DNA from: Chitinophaga pinensis
Lineage (GTDB): Bacteria > Bacteroidota > Bacteroidia > Chitinophagales > Chitinophagaceae
Reading direction: 5' to 3'
NCBI GenBank assembly: GCA_945872805.1
Contig: CAMCBE010000084.1
Coordinates: 1-7,887 of the forward strand
Length of the DNA stretch: 7,887 nucleotides
Program-made: the position numbers and the translations under genes
Part shown: positions 1-7,019 of the stretch, one piece after another
How positions within the stretch are numbered: the stretch's first letter is position 1
Layout: every line of letters begins with the position of its first letter
Notes under the pieces: generated by a model
Databases searched by the model: none
Seen by the model: the letters and a program-made list of their open reading frames with translations, nothing else
Told to the model about the DNA's origin: nothing

Positions 1-625
1 TAAAAACTCCACGAAGGAAAATGCCAAAGAAACCTATTCCCGCATCATGAATTTCTTTGTAATCGCATCCTGCCTATGCTTTCTTGGTGTAGTGCTATTT
101 TTAGATGTATGGAAATATTTTATGGGTATAAATAAACATCCTGAATACCTTGATGGCCTTTACATTGTACCAGTATTGATGCTCTCGAAATTATTTCTTG
201 GCATCTATTATAATTTATCCATTTGGTACAAACTTACTAACCGAAATAATATTGGTGCACTCATTACTTTCATAGGGGCAACCATTACCATCATTATTAA
301 CTACATCTTCATTCCTTCAATGGGTTTTCTGGCCTGTGCTATTGCAAATTTCGTTTGCTATGGCAGCATGATGGCAATAAGTTACTTCCTTGGTCAACGC
401 CATTATCCAATACCGTATGAATGGAAAAAATGTATTGTTTATATTCTTATAGCCTATGGCCTATACCTAATGCACCAAGCACTTCGTAATACAAATCAAA
501 ATATAATTATAGTGCACGGAACAGGCATTCTCTTGATGACTGCCTTCATGTTCTATGTGGGCAAAAAAGAAAAAAGTGAACTCATTAAAATTCCCTTGCT
601 AAAAAAACTATACCGAGGCGTTTAA
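1..625 (+). CDS. Polysaccharide/lipopolysaccharide biosynthesis flippase-type membrane protein, C-terminal part (5' truncated by window edge)
   Basis: The reading frame is open from base 2 with no stop, so the ATG at 47 is an internal methionine and the real start lies to the left. The visible 207 residues form about six hydrophobic segments, roughly at visible residues 18-36, 53-73, 85-103, 107-127, 143-161 and 168-186. They end in a basic cytoplasmic-looking tail (KKEKSELIKIPLLKKLYRGV). The stretch LGIYYNLSIWYKLTNRN, about visible residues 66-82, resembles what I recall of Bacteroidota lipopolysaccharide biosynthesis proteins of the MATE/MVF (Wzx-like) superfamily. These have 12-14 membrane helices and are thought to flip lipid-linked sugar units across the inner membrane. 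The family call is from sequence resemblance and topology; the substrate cannot be inferred. The stop codon overlaps that of the convergent hydrolase gene by 4 bases. Another multi-pass transporter is possible but less likely. Confidence 0.8.
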   Translation, partial: KNSTKENAKETYSRIMNFFVIASCLCFLGVVLFLDVWKYFMGINKHPEYLDGLYIVPVLMLSKLFLGIYYNLSIWYKLTNRNNIGALITFIGATITIIINYIFIPSMGFLACAIANFVCYGSMMAISYFLGQRHYPIPYEWKKCIVYILIAYGLYLMHQALRNTNQNIIIVHGTGILLMTAFMFYVGKKEKSELIKIPLLKKLYRGV

Positions 626-1269
626 CATAATGCCCTTACATAAGGATTGTGCTTCTTTTCATGTCCTATTTTAGTTGGCTCACCATGTCCTGAATAAACA
701 ATCGTTTCATCAGGCAACACATACAATTGTTCCATTATACTTTTTAATAAAACGTCGGGGCTTCCACCCGGTAAATCTGTTCTGCCTATGCTTTCACGAA
801 AAAGAACATCTCCGGCAATGACAAATCCACTTTCGCGAGCGTAAAAACTAACACTCGCTGGAGAATGGCCAGGGGTGAACAAGATATCAAGCGACTCCTG
901 CCCTAACCTAATAACCTCCCCAGGTACTAAATAATGTATAGGACCCTCATAATTATCAAATGGCATGTTCCACATTAAACCGCTTGTGGGAGCATGCTCC
1001 AGTACGACTTGTTCCCCTCGATGAATATACAAATCCAGATTATAGGTTTCTTTAATGAATTTATTGCCAAAAACATGGTCTAAATGACAATGCGTATTAA
1101 TCAATAAAATAGGGGTTAGCCCTGTTTTTTGGATGAAATCCTTGAGCTTTTCCCGCTCAGGGTCAAAATAACATCCAGGATCAATAATAATACATTCCAA
1201 ATCATCACTATAGAGGATATACGTGTTTTCCTGTAAGGGATTAAAAGTGAAAATTTTAACGTTTATCAT
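622..1269 (-). CDS. MBL-fold metallo-hydrolase, glyoxalase II-like (YcbL type)
   Basis: This is a complete 215-residue protein with no signal peptide or membrane segment, so it is probably cytoplasmic. It shows the full metal-ligand set of the metallo-beta-lactamase fold. THCHLDH at residues 59-65 gives H60, H62, D64 and H65. H135 lies in TPGHSPAS, D154 in AGDVLF, and H195 in SGHGEPT. The block FRESIGRTDLPGG (157-169) and the length of just over 200 residues match the short glyoxalase II-like/YcbL group rather than full-length GloB, which has an extra C-terminal helical domain. Family members hydrolyse thioesters such as S-lactoylglutathione or related compounds; the substrate here is not known. 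The start ATG lacks a Shine-Dalgarno sequence, as is usual in Bacteroidota. The 3' end overlaps the convergent flippase gene by 4 bases, and the 5' end faces the divergent outer-membrane protein gene across 95 bases. Confidence 0.93.
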   Translation of the reverse strand: MINVKIFTFNPLQENTYILYSDDLECIIIDPGCYFDPEREKLKDFIQKTGLTPILLINTHCHLDHVFGNKFIKETYNLDLYIHRGEQVVLEHAPTSGLMWNMPFDNYEGPIHYLVPGEVIRLGQESLDILFTPGHSPASVSFYARESGFVIAGDVLFRESIGRTDLPGGSPDVLLKSIMEQLYVLPDETIVYSGHGEPTKIGHEKKHNPYVRALC

Positions 1270-1290
1270 GACTGAGATTTGTTGGGTAAA

Positions 1291-1308
1291 TGCGTTAATT
1301 TTAACGCA
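1291..1308. promoter_or_regulatory. Perfect inverted repeat, possible operator
   Basis: The sequence TGCGTTAATTTTAACGCA has two perfect 8-base arms (TGCGTTAA and TTAACGCA) around a TT spacer. It lies in the spacer between two divergent genes, 21 bases outside the hydrolase start codon. The 2-base spacer is too short for a good RNA hairpin, so a binding site for a dimeric DNA-binding protein is the more natural reading. The motif ATTTTAACG recurs just inside the hydrolase gene (about 1254-1262). No regulator gene is in the window, so its function is inference. Confidence 0.4.
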
Positions 1309-1332
1309 AGTTATATGGATATGCGCTTAAAG

Positions 1333-1340
1333 CAAAAGTA
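1333..1340 (-). promoter_or_regulatory. Candidate Bacteroidota -7 promoter element for the MBL hydrolase
   Basis: Read on the minus strand, this is TACTTTTG, an exact match to the known Bacteroidota -7 consensus TAnnTTTG. It would place the transcription start around 1325-1329, giving a leader of about 55-60 bases that includes the inverted repeat at 1291-1308. The matching -33 TTTG is not at the usual distance of about 19-21 bases; the nearest one is about 27 bases away. The element is therefore only half supported and may be a chance match. Confidence 0.25.
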
Positions 1341-1364
1341 TCCAATCATTCGAACTATACTACC

Positions 1365-4300
1365 ATGCAAAAAATACTTATTTCGCTCAGCATATTGTTG
1401 ATGTTCTTCATGAATTCAACTGCACAGGTAAGTTCAGTTGAATTTGGAAAAAATCGTGTTCAATTCAAAAAATTCAATTGGCGGTACTATCAAACCAAAA
1501 ATTTCAATACCTATTTTAGCGATGGTGGATTGGCTTTAGGAAAAATGGCAGCAAAAGTTGCTGAAGAGGCACTTCCTGATTTAGAAGATTTTGTTGAATA
1601 TGGCCTACAGCGCAGAGCAAATATTATTGTTTACAATAGCTTCACGGATTATAGACAATCGAATATTGGGATTGGAATTGATTGGCAAAATACTGGGGGA
1701 GTCACCAAACTGGTAAACAATAAAATGATTGTTTACTATGATGGCAACTTACAAAATTTGCAAAGACAAATTAGACAGGGTGTTGCTCAGGTTCTTGTTG
1801 AAAACTTACTCTTTGGCGACGATCTTGGAGAATTTGCAACCAACCAAACGCTACTAGATCTACCCAAATGGCTTACCGAAGGATACATCGCTTATGCAGG
1901 GGAGAACTGGAACCCCTCATTAGACGACAAATTAAAATCAGCATTACTTTCCGATCAATACAAATCATTCTATCAATTTGCGTTCAAAGAGCAACAATTA
2001 GCAGGACATGCGTTCTGGAAGTTTTTTGCTGACCACTATAAAAAAGAAAATGTCACGTATTTTCTTTACCTCACTAGGATTTACAAAAATCTTAACCAGG
2101 CAAGTCTTAAAATAACCAAAAAGAAGTTCAAGGATTTACTGAAGGAGTTTATGGAGTTAGAATCCGATAAATACCTTGCCGATACTAAAGGAAGAAGAAA
2201 TCAACCTAAAGGAAATGTTGTTGCCGTAGAAGAATCTAATCATGGAACGGACTACTATAGGTTCCAGGCAAATCCTATTCCCAGAAACAATAGCTATGCG
2301 ATGGTTCAATATAAAAAAGGAATCTATCGTGTTCTGTTAGAAGACCTCTCAGAAAAAAGAAAAATACTCCTCAAAGCTGGGGTACTTAGCAATCAAGACG
2401 AACTCAATCCAAATTACCCGTTGATGTCATGGGACTCAAAAGGGACAAGACTATTAGTAGTTTATACAGAGGAAGGAAAAATAAAAATGTTTGTTTTTGA
2501 TGTGGTGGCAGGAATAAAAACATTCAAGCAAGAACTTACAGATTATCAAATTATTCAGGATGCCAAGTTCATGCTCGATAACAATACGCTTATTCTAAGT
2601 GCAGTGAAGAACGGCCAATCAGACGTTTTTGTTTATAAGATCAACGAACAAACATCACAACAAATTACCAATGACCCTTATGATGACTTGGATGCCTCAT
2701 TTGTAGCATTTCCTGGAAAGACAGGCATCATCTTTACCTCGAACAGGCCATTACCAAACGCATCGAAAGCAGATTCTGTTTTGCCTTCTAGGTATCCATT
2801 TAATATTTTCTTAGTTGATAATTGGAACAAGAGTGAGTACAGGCAAATCACTCAGCTTACTAATCAGCCTCTTGGTCAAGCAAGGTATCCTTTACAATAT
2901 AATGTTAATCACTTCACGTTTGTAAGTGATGCAAACGGTATTGGTAATCGCTATGCTGGATTCTTCAAAACAGAAAGAGCAGGGCTAGACACTGTGTATA
3001 AAATTGGGGACGAGATATTAAGAAACCCTGAACGAAAGGAATTGGATTCCACATTAAAAGCCTGGAGCAAGGATGAACCTGATTCCATAGCATATATGTC
3101 TATCACAAAAGACAGTACCTATACCTTCCCCATCACGAACTATCAAAGTAGTTTATTAGAAACACGTGGTGCCGGCGATAACAATCTTGTTAGTGAGGTA
3201 AGGCAAGAAGGCGAATTAAAATTTCTTTACAAACTAAAAATAAATGAATCTGTCCTAACCCGTAGAAATGTCAATGCACGTCCAACCCCTTATATTAAAG
3301 AACTTTTAGAAAAAGAAAAAAAGCAACGGTTAGAGTCCATTCAATATCAAAAAGAAGGTGAACTAAAAGACACCTCTAGCCCGAAGAATAAAGTTTTCCA
3401 AACGGAGTTTGAAGAAGAAGCGCAAACAGCAAAACCTATTGAATCTATCGAAGAATTAATGGCCAAAAAAGAAGACATTATAAAAGACGCGAAACTCTAC
3501 GATTATAAATTAAAGTTTGCGTCTGATTACCTTGTTTCAGGATTCAACAATTCTATACTTGTAAATCGCTTTCAACCCTACGGTGGCGGGTCAGGACCTA
3601 TATACCTATCCAATAATAATGCATTGAATGGCATATTACGCATGGGTGCATCCGATTTGATGGAAGATAAAAAATTCATTGGCGGATTTAGATTAGCTAC
3701 AAATCTGAAAGACAATGACTACCTCGCTTCATTCCAAAACCTTAAAAAGCGTTTTGACTGGGGGCTCACCTATTATAGAAGCAATCAAGATAATTATCCA
3801 ATTTACGATCAGGGAGATATTAAAGCATACTTATCGAACCAAATGTCATCTAACCTATATCAGTTCAATATCAGCTACCCATTCAATGAAATCAAGAGCT
3901 TAAGGGCTTCAGTTGGATACAGAAGTGATAGAGTTGTAATTAAATCAAGTCCCTATTATACCCCTTCTGTATCACTACCCGATACCTTACTTAAAAATGG
4001 GTTAGTGAAACTGGAATATGTGCACGACAACACCATAAACCCAACACTAAATATATATAATGGGATTAGATTCAAAATATACACTGACGTAAGTTCAAGG
4101 CTTGTGAAGTCAAATAATACAGGAAAATACATGTTCAATTTTGGGACAGATGTACGATACTATTATCCCATTTTTAGGAATTTCATTTGGGCAGGAAGAG
4201 GCGCTGCTGATTTCTCTTTTGGATCACAAAAAGTGATATACTATCTCGGTGGTGTAGAAGGCTGGCTGAATCCTAAATTCAATGATGCAGTAAGACCCGC

Positions 4301-4727
4301 TGCTGATCAGAATTATGCCTTCCAAACCTTGGCGCTTAACCTCAGAGGCCATAAACAAAATGCTACTAATGGAAACAACAACGTTGTATTGAATAGTGAA
4401 TTTAGGTTGCCCATTTTCAGTACGTTGTTAAATAGACCTATTAACAATGCCTTCTTAAGAAACTTGCAACTTATTCAATTCACCGATCTAGGCACCGCAT
4501 GGAATGGTCAATTCAGCAAGATAAAAAGACCAGATGCCACCTATGGCAGCCCTCCAGTTCAAGTAACCATCAAAACAGGGGGTGTTGGTCCATTTGTAGG
4601 TGGCTATGGATTTGGCGCACGGAGTACTGTCCTAGGGTACTTCCTCCGGGTTGATGCAGGTTGGCCCATGATTGGGTTCTTTACTGGAAAACCGGTATGG
4701 TATTTTTCATTAGGACTTGATTTTTAA
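1365..4727 (+). CDS. Large outer-membrane protein: degenerate peptidase-MA-like domain, TolB-like propeller, Omp85-like barrel
   Basis: This is a complete 1120-residue protein. Residues 1-20 form a signal peptide (basic start, hydrophobic core, NSTA-Q cleavage region, no lipobox cysteine). Residues about 25-275 resemble a peptidase-MA-like domain: WLTEGYIAY (169-177) is present, but the zinc motif HExxH is replaced near RQGVAQVLVENLL (137-149), so it is probably non-catalytic. Residues about 290-540 contain PD40/TolB-like propeller repeats, such as GIIFTSNRP (454-462) and HFTFVSDANG (516-525). A charged K/E-rich linker spans about 641-716. From about 717 to the end, alternating aromatic strands with YYLGGVEGWLNP (959-970) and a terminal VWYFSLGLDF resemble an Omp85/BamA-type barrel with a C-terminal aromatic assembly signal. 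Bacteroidota homologues are often labelled TolB-like or translocation protein; the true role is unknown. No Pal/Tol partner genes are visible. The architecture call is firmer than any function. Confidence 0.8.
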   Translation: MQKILISLSILLMFFMNSTAQVSSVEFGKNRVQFKKFNWRYYQTKNFNTYFSDGGLALGKMAAKVAEEALPDLEDFVEYGLQRRANIIVYNSFTDYRQSNIGIGIDWQNTGGVTKLVNNKMIVYYDGNLQNLQRQIRQGVAQVLVENLLFGDDLGEFATNQTLLDLPKWLTEGYIAYAGENWNPSLDDKLKSALLSDQYKSFYQFAFKEQQLAGHAFWKFFADHYKKENVTYFLYLTRIYKNLNQASLKITKKKFKDLLKEFMELESDKYLADTKGRRNQPKGNVVAVEESNHGTDYYRFQANPIPRNNSYAMVQYKKGIYRVLLEDLSEKRKILLKAGVLSNQDELNPNYPLMSWDSKGTRLLVVYTEEGKIKMFVFDVVAGIKTFKQELTDYQIIQDAKFMLDNNTLILSAVKNGQSDVFVYKINEQTSQQITNDPYDDLDASFVAFPGKTGIIFTSNRPLPNASKADSVLPSRYPFNIFLVDNWNKSEYRQITQLTNQPLGQARYPLQYNVNHFTFVSDANGIGNRYAGFFKTERAGLDTVYKIGDEILRNPERKELDSTLKAWSKDEPDSIAYMSITKDSTYTFPITNYQSSLLETRGAGDNNLVSEVRQEGELKFLYKLKINESVLTRRNVNARPTPYIKELLEKEKKQRLESIQYQKEGELKDTSSPKNKVFQTEFEEEAQTAKPIESIEELMAKKEDIIKDAKLYDYKLKFASDYLVSGFNNSILVNRFQPYGGGSGPIYLSNNNALNGILRMGASDLMEDKKFIGGFRLATNLKDNDYLASFQNLKKRFDWGLTYYRSNQDNYPIYDQGDIKAYLSNQMSSNLYQFNISYPFNEIKSLRASVGYRSDRVVIKSSPYYTPSVSLPDTLLKNGLVKLEYVHDNTINPTLNIYNGIRFKIYTDVSSRLVKSNNTGKYMFNFGTDVRYYYPIFRNFIWAGRGAADFSFGSQKVIYYLGGVEGWLNPKFNDAVRPAADQNYAFQTLALNLRGHKQNATNGNNNVVLNSEFRLPIFSTLLNRPINNAFLRNLQLIQFTDLGTAWNGQFSKIKRPDATYGSPPVQVTIKTGGVGPFVGGYGFGARSTVLGYFLRVDAGWPMIGFFTGKPVWYFSLGLDF

Positions 4728-4949
4728 TCTCTCCCAAAATTAATAGCGACTGCTACAACATCATGTATAACAGTAAGCCACAACTTGCATAACTTCTTGT
4801 GCATAGAGAATTTCGACGATAGCTACACCCACTTGATTAATGAATGTATTTTAAAGATCGTAAATGTGAAAAATACATACAATGAAAAAGATTAATACAT
4901 AGAGATTTTTATCGATTAGCTGAACACTAAATTTAGTTTAGAGCTCAGC
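4728..4949. other. 222-base non-coding gap upstream of comEC
   Basis: All frames on the forward strand are broken by frequent stops; the longest ATG-initiated frames I saw are under 10 codons. No strong GC-rich hairpin followed by a T-run marks a terminator for the upstream gene. Direct repeats are present: AATACATA at 4872-4879 and 4894-4901 (22 bases apart), and TGCATA at about 4786-4791 and 4800-4805. The right end, next to the comEC start, carries small palindromes. It most likely holds the 3' untranslated end of the outer-membrane protein gene and the comEC promoter, but no clear -33/-7 pair was found. Confidence 0.5.
4926..4937. promoter_or_regulatory. 12-base palindrome just before comEC
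   Basis: ACTAAATTTAGT is a perfect 12-base palindrome ending 12 bases before the comEC ATG. It includes TAAATTTA (4928-4935), one mismatch from the -7 consensus TAnnTTTG, but a promoter there would leave a leader of only a few bases. The smaller palindromes GAGCTC (4941-4946) and GCATGC (4948-4953, covering the start codon) follow at once. It could be an operator or simply AT-rich chance. Confidence 0.25.
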
Positions 4950-6986
4950 ATGCACAAAGTATTTAATCACAAAAAAATCCCTTTTTTCAGAATCGGCATC
5001 TGCATGGTAGCTGGCATGTTGAGTGACGAATTCATTATACGTGCACTATCCTCTTGGCTCATCTTGGCATTTACAAGCAGCCTTATTTTATCGATATTTA
5101 TTTTTTCAACTCCGACCATTTCTTGGAGGATGCGATATATCAAAGGAATTGCAATAGTACTTCTATTATTCTCCTTTGGAGGAACATGCAATCAGTTAAG
5201 ATCTCCCAAAAATAGAAATCATACAATTGACAACTACCCATTCCATGGGCTACTCATCAATGAAGAAGCAAAACATACAAAAACGAATGACCGATACGAA
5301 GTAAGTATCTATGGTATAGAGAGAAAACAGTTTCGCTTTTTATCTAAAGGATATTTATATACCATCAGTGCAAAATGCAAAAATATTAATCAAGGGGATT
5401 TCTTAATTACGAATAATAGAGTAAGAGAAATAGTACAAAAAAACAATCCGGGAGCATACAACTTCGCTAAACAATCTTCCTTAAAAGGTATCTTCTATAC
5501 CATTAATATAAACGACACGTTAGAGTACCAATTTATAAATCATAGGAAGAATAGGCTGAAGACATTCATAGAAAAATCTCGATTGCATATTACAGCCATT
5601 CTGAGAAATTCACTTAACAACGAGAAAACAATAGGACTTGCCGAGGCCATGCTCATTGGTTTTCGTGATGACTTAGACAAAGAACTTCTGGCATCATACA
5701 TTAACACTGGTGTTGTTCATATCATCGCCATTTCAGGAATGCACCTTGGTCTAATCTTTTTAATCATCAATTTTTTTACAAAAATTCTAATCGGCAAGAA
5801 AAGAACATCTGTTTCAGGCATACTCATTACCATTCCGATTTTATGGTTATTCTCATTGCTTACAGGAGGGTCAGCTTCAGTCATACGAAGTGCGATTATG
5901 TTGTCCCTTATTTTGATTTCAACATTTTTTAAAAAACCCAGTAATGGGTTGAATACATTACTTGCATCAGCATTTATATTACTCGTCAACAACCCTTGTA
6001 TTCTGCACGATCTTGGATATCAACTCAGCTACGCAGCGGTTCTTTCAATACTCCTATTTGATCCCCTGATTAAAAAATCAGTTTATGTAAAGAACATTAT
6101 TCTAAAAAAAGGGTGGGAAATGATTTCCATTACACTAGCTGCACAAATCTTAACAACACCAATTAGTATTTTTTATTTCCACCAATTTCCAATTCTGTTT
6201 CTATTCACTAACCTAGTGGCCATTCCACTATCAAGTCTAATTCTACTCTCGGAAATAGCATTATGTGTTGTTTGGCAAGTTGGAATTCCCGTTGACGCTA
6301 TTGCCAATACAGTTAATACCTTGATTAACTTTCTCAATAATTATATCCACTATATGGAGAAAATACCATTCGGCATGATAAAGCATATCTATATCGGACT
6401 ATCATCTACACTTTTGATGTATGGTGTAATTTTTGCGGCATATCCACTATTGAAAAAATTCAATACCCTTAATTTGAAGTGGTTTTGCTTTGCAATACTC
6501 CTCTTTTCAGCAACACACTGTTTAGAAACGGCTATCCATTACCAAAAAAACAGAATTATTGTGTTAGACATCCTCAATCACTCATGCATTGTGGTTCAAC
6601 ATGGAAAAGAAGCTGTGGTTTTGGGAGACAATACACTATTTCTAAACAGTGTGAAAATTGATGAAATCAAAGAGCAAATCGGCTATGCATTTTGGATCAA
6701 AAAGTTTCAGTTGAAAAAATTACCTCAACAGCCTTGTATAATCACACTTCAAGCTAACCAATTAATTGGGCCAAGTAAAATTCCTCACATACCAATCACC
6801 ATTCTTTCAGGAAATCCTAGACTCCACTTAAATGATCTCACTCAACTAATCAATGAAAATAGTATGATTATCATTGATCATTCTAACAAAGTGTGGAAAA
6901 TTCGACAATGGGAAAAAGAAGCAGATAAACTACTTTTGCCCTTTAATTCCATAGCCGAAAAAGGCCCTTATCTACTAGAGAATTAA
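4950..6986 (+). CDS. comEC: ComEC/Rec2-type DNA-uptake channel protein, without an active C-terminal MBL domain
   Basis: This is a complete 678-residue polytopic membrane protein. Hydrophobic segments at about 12-52 and 64-78 start the N-terminal DUF4131/OB-like part, which contains NPGAYNF (166-172), a form of the NPGxFD-type motif of this domain. The core Competence domain follows at about 228-500. It includes GLAEAMLIGFRDDLD (229-243), VVHIIAISGMHLGL (255-268), the family's hallmark block, SVIRSAIM (310-317) and LGYQLSYAAVLSILLF (355-370), plus several more membrane segments. ComEC forms the inner-membrane channel that passes single-stranded DNA into the cytoplasm during natural transformation. 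The last 145 residues or so replace the metallo-beta-lactamase nuclease domain of long ComEC proteins and show no HxHxDH. The end (NKVWKIRQWEKEADKL, 646-661, then FNSIAEKGPYLLEN) matches what I recall of short Bacteroidota ComEC proteins. purH follows 33 bases later on the same strand. Whether this organism is actually competent cannot be told. Confidence 0.92.
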   Translation: MHKVFNHKKIPFFRIGICMVAGMLSDEFIIRALSSWLILAFTSSLILSIFIFSTPTISWRMRYIKGIAIVLLLFSFGGTCNQLRSPKNRNHTIDNYPFHGLLINEEAKHTKTNDRYEVSIYGIERKQFRFLSKGYLYTISAKCKNINQGDFLITNNRVREIVQKNNPGAYNFAKQSSLKGIFYTININDTLEYQFINHRKNRLKTFIEKSRLHITAILRNSLNNEKTIGLAEAMLIGFRDDLDKELLASYINTGVVHIIAISGMHLGLIFLIINFFTKILIGKKRTSVSGILITIPILWLFSLLTGGSASVIRSAIMLSLILISTFFKKPSNGLNTLLASAFILLVNNPCILHDLGYQLSYAAVLSILLFDPLIKKSVYVKNIILKKGWEMISITLAAQILTTPISIFYFHQFPILFLFTNLVAIPLSSLILLSEIALCVVWQVGIPVDAIANTVNTLINFLNNYIHYMEKIPFGMIKHIYIGLSSTLLMYGVIFAAYPLLKKFNTLNLKWFCFAILLFSATHCLETAIHYQKNRIIVLDILNHSCIVVQHGKEAVVLGDNTLFLNSVKIDEIKEQIGYAFWIKKFQLKKLPQQPCIITLQANQLIGPSKIPHIPITILSGNPRLHLNDLTQLINENSMIIIDHSNKVWKIRQWEKEADKLLLPFNSIAEKGPYLLEN

Positions 6987-7019
6987 ACCAAGACCCTATT
7001 TGAGCTAAAAACAACAAAC

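Larger units (their letters stand above)
1270..1364. promoter_or_regulatory. Divergent intergenic region (hydrolase leftward, outer-membrane protein rightward)
   Basis: This 95-base spacer must hold the promoters of both divergently transcribed genes unless they start inside coding sequence. It contains the inverted repeat at 1291-1308 and one match to the Bacteroidota -7 element on the minus strand (1333-1340). I found no clear -33/-7 pair for the rightward gene. No Shine-Dalgarno sequence precedes either ATG. Confidence 0.6.

Noticed and set aside
634..645. Dyad CCTTA-CA-TAAGG as a bidirectional terminator for the convergent genes
   Set aside because: The 2-base loop and AT-rich 5-base stem are too weak, and no T-run follows on either strand.
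622..1269. The separate MBL hydrolase as the missing nuclease domain of the short ComEC
   Set aside because: Its FRESIGRTDLPGG block and overall form are glyoxalase II/YcbL-like, it is on the other strand, and it is more than 3.6 kb away; nothing links it to DNA uptake.
3715..3903. 62-codon forward frame inside the outer-membrane protein gene
   Set aside because: It lies wholly within a well-supported 1120-codon gene in another frame, and its product has no recognisable features.
3956..4138. 60-codon reverse frame inside the outer-membrane protein gene
   Set aside because: It is antisense to barrel-coding sequence; its hydrophobic look is a by-product of the opposite-strand codons.
4763..4792. 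Nine-codon frame starting at ATG in the gap before comEC
   Set aside because: It is too short to support and has no ribosome binding site or conserved content.
4967..5191. Reverse frame over the start of comEC
   Set aside because: It is antisense to the N-terminal membrane segments of comEC and has no family resemblance.
5717..5992. 91-codon reverse frame inside comEC
   Set aside because: It is antisense to the conserved Competence core, whose motifs are clear on the forward strand.
6104..6110. A7 tract in comEC, in phase as A AAA AAA, a possible -1 frameshift site
   Set aside because: The -1 frame stops after about 18 codons and would give only a truncated ComEC. No strong downstream hairpin is visible, and such A-runs are common in AT-rich genes.
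6479..6661. 60-codon forward frame inside comEC
   Set aside because: It is a shadow frame with a low-complexity, Cys/Asn-rich product and no motif.
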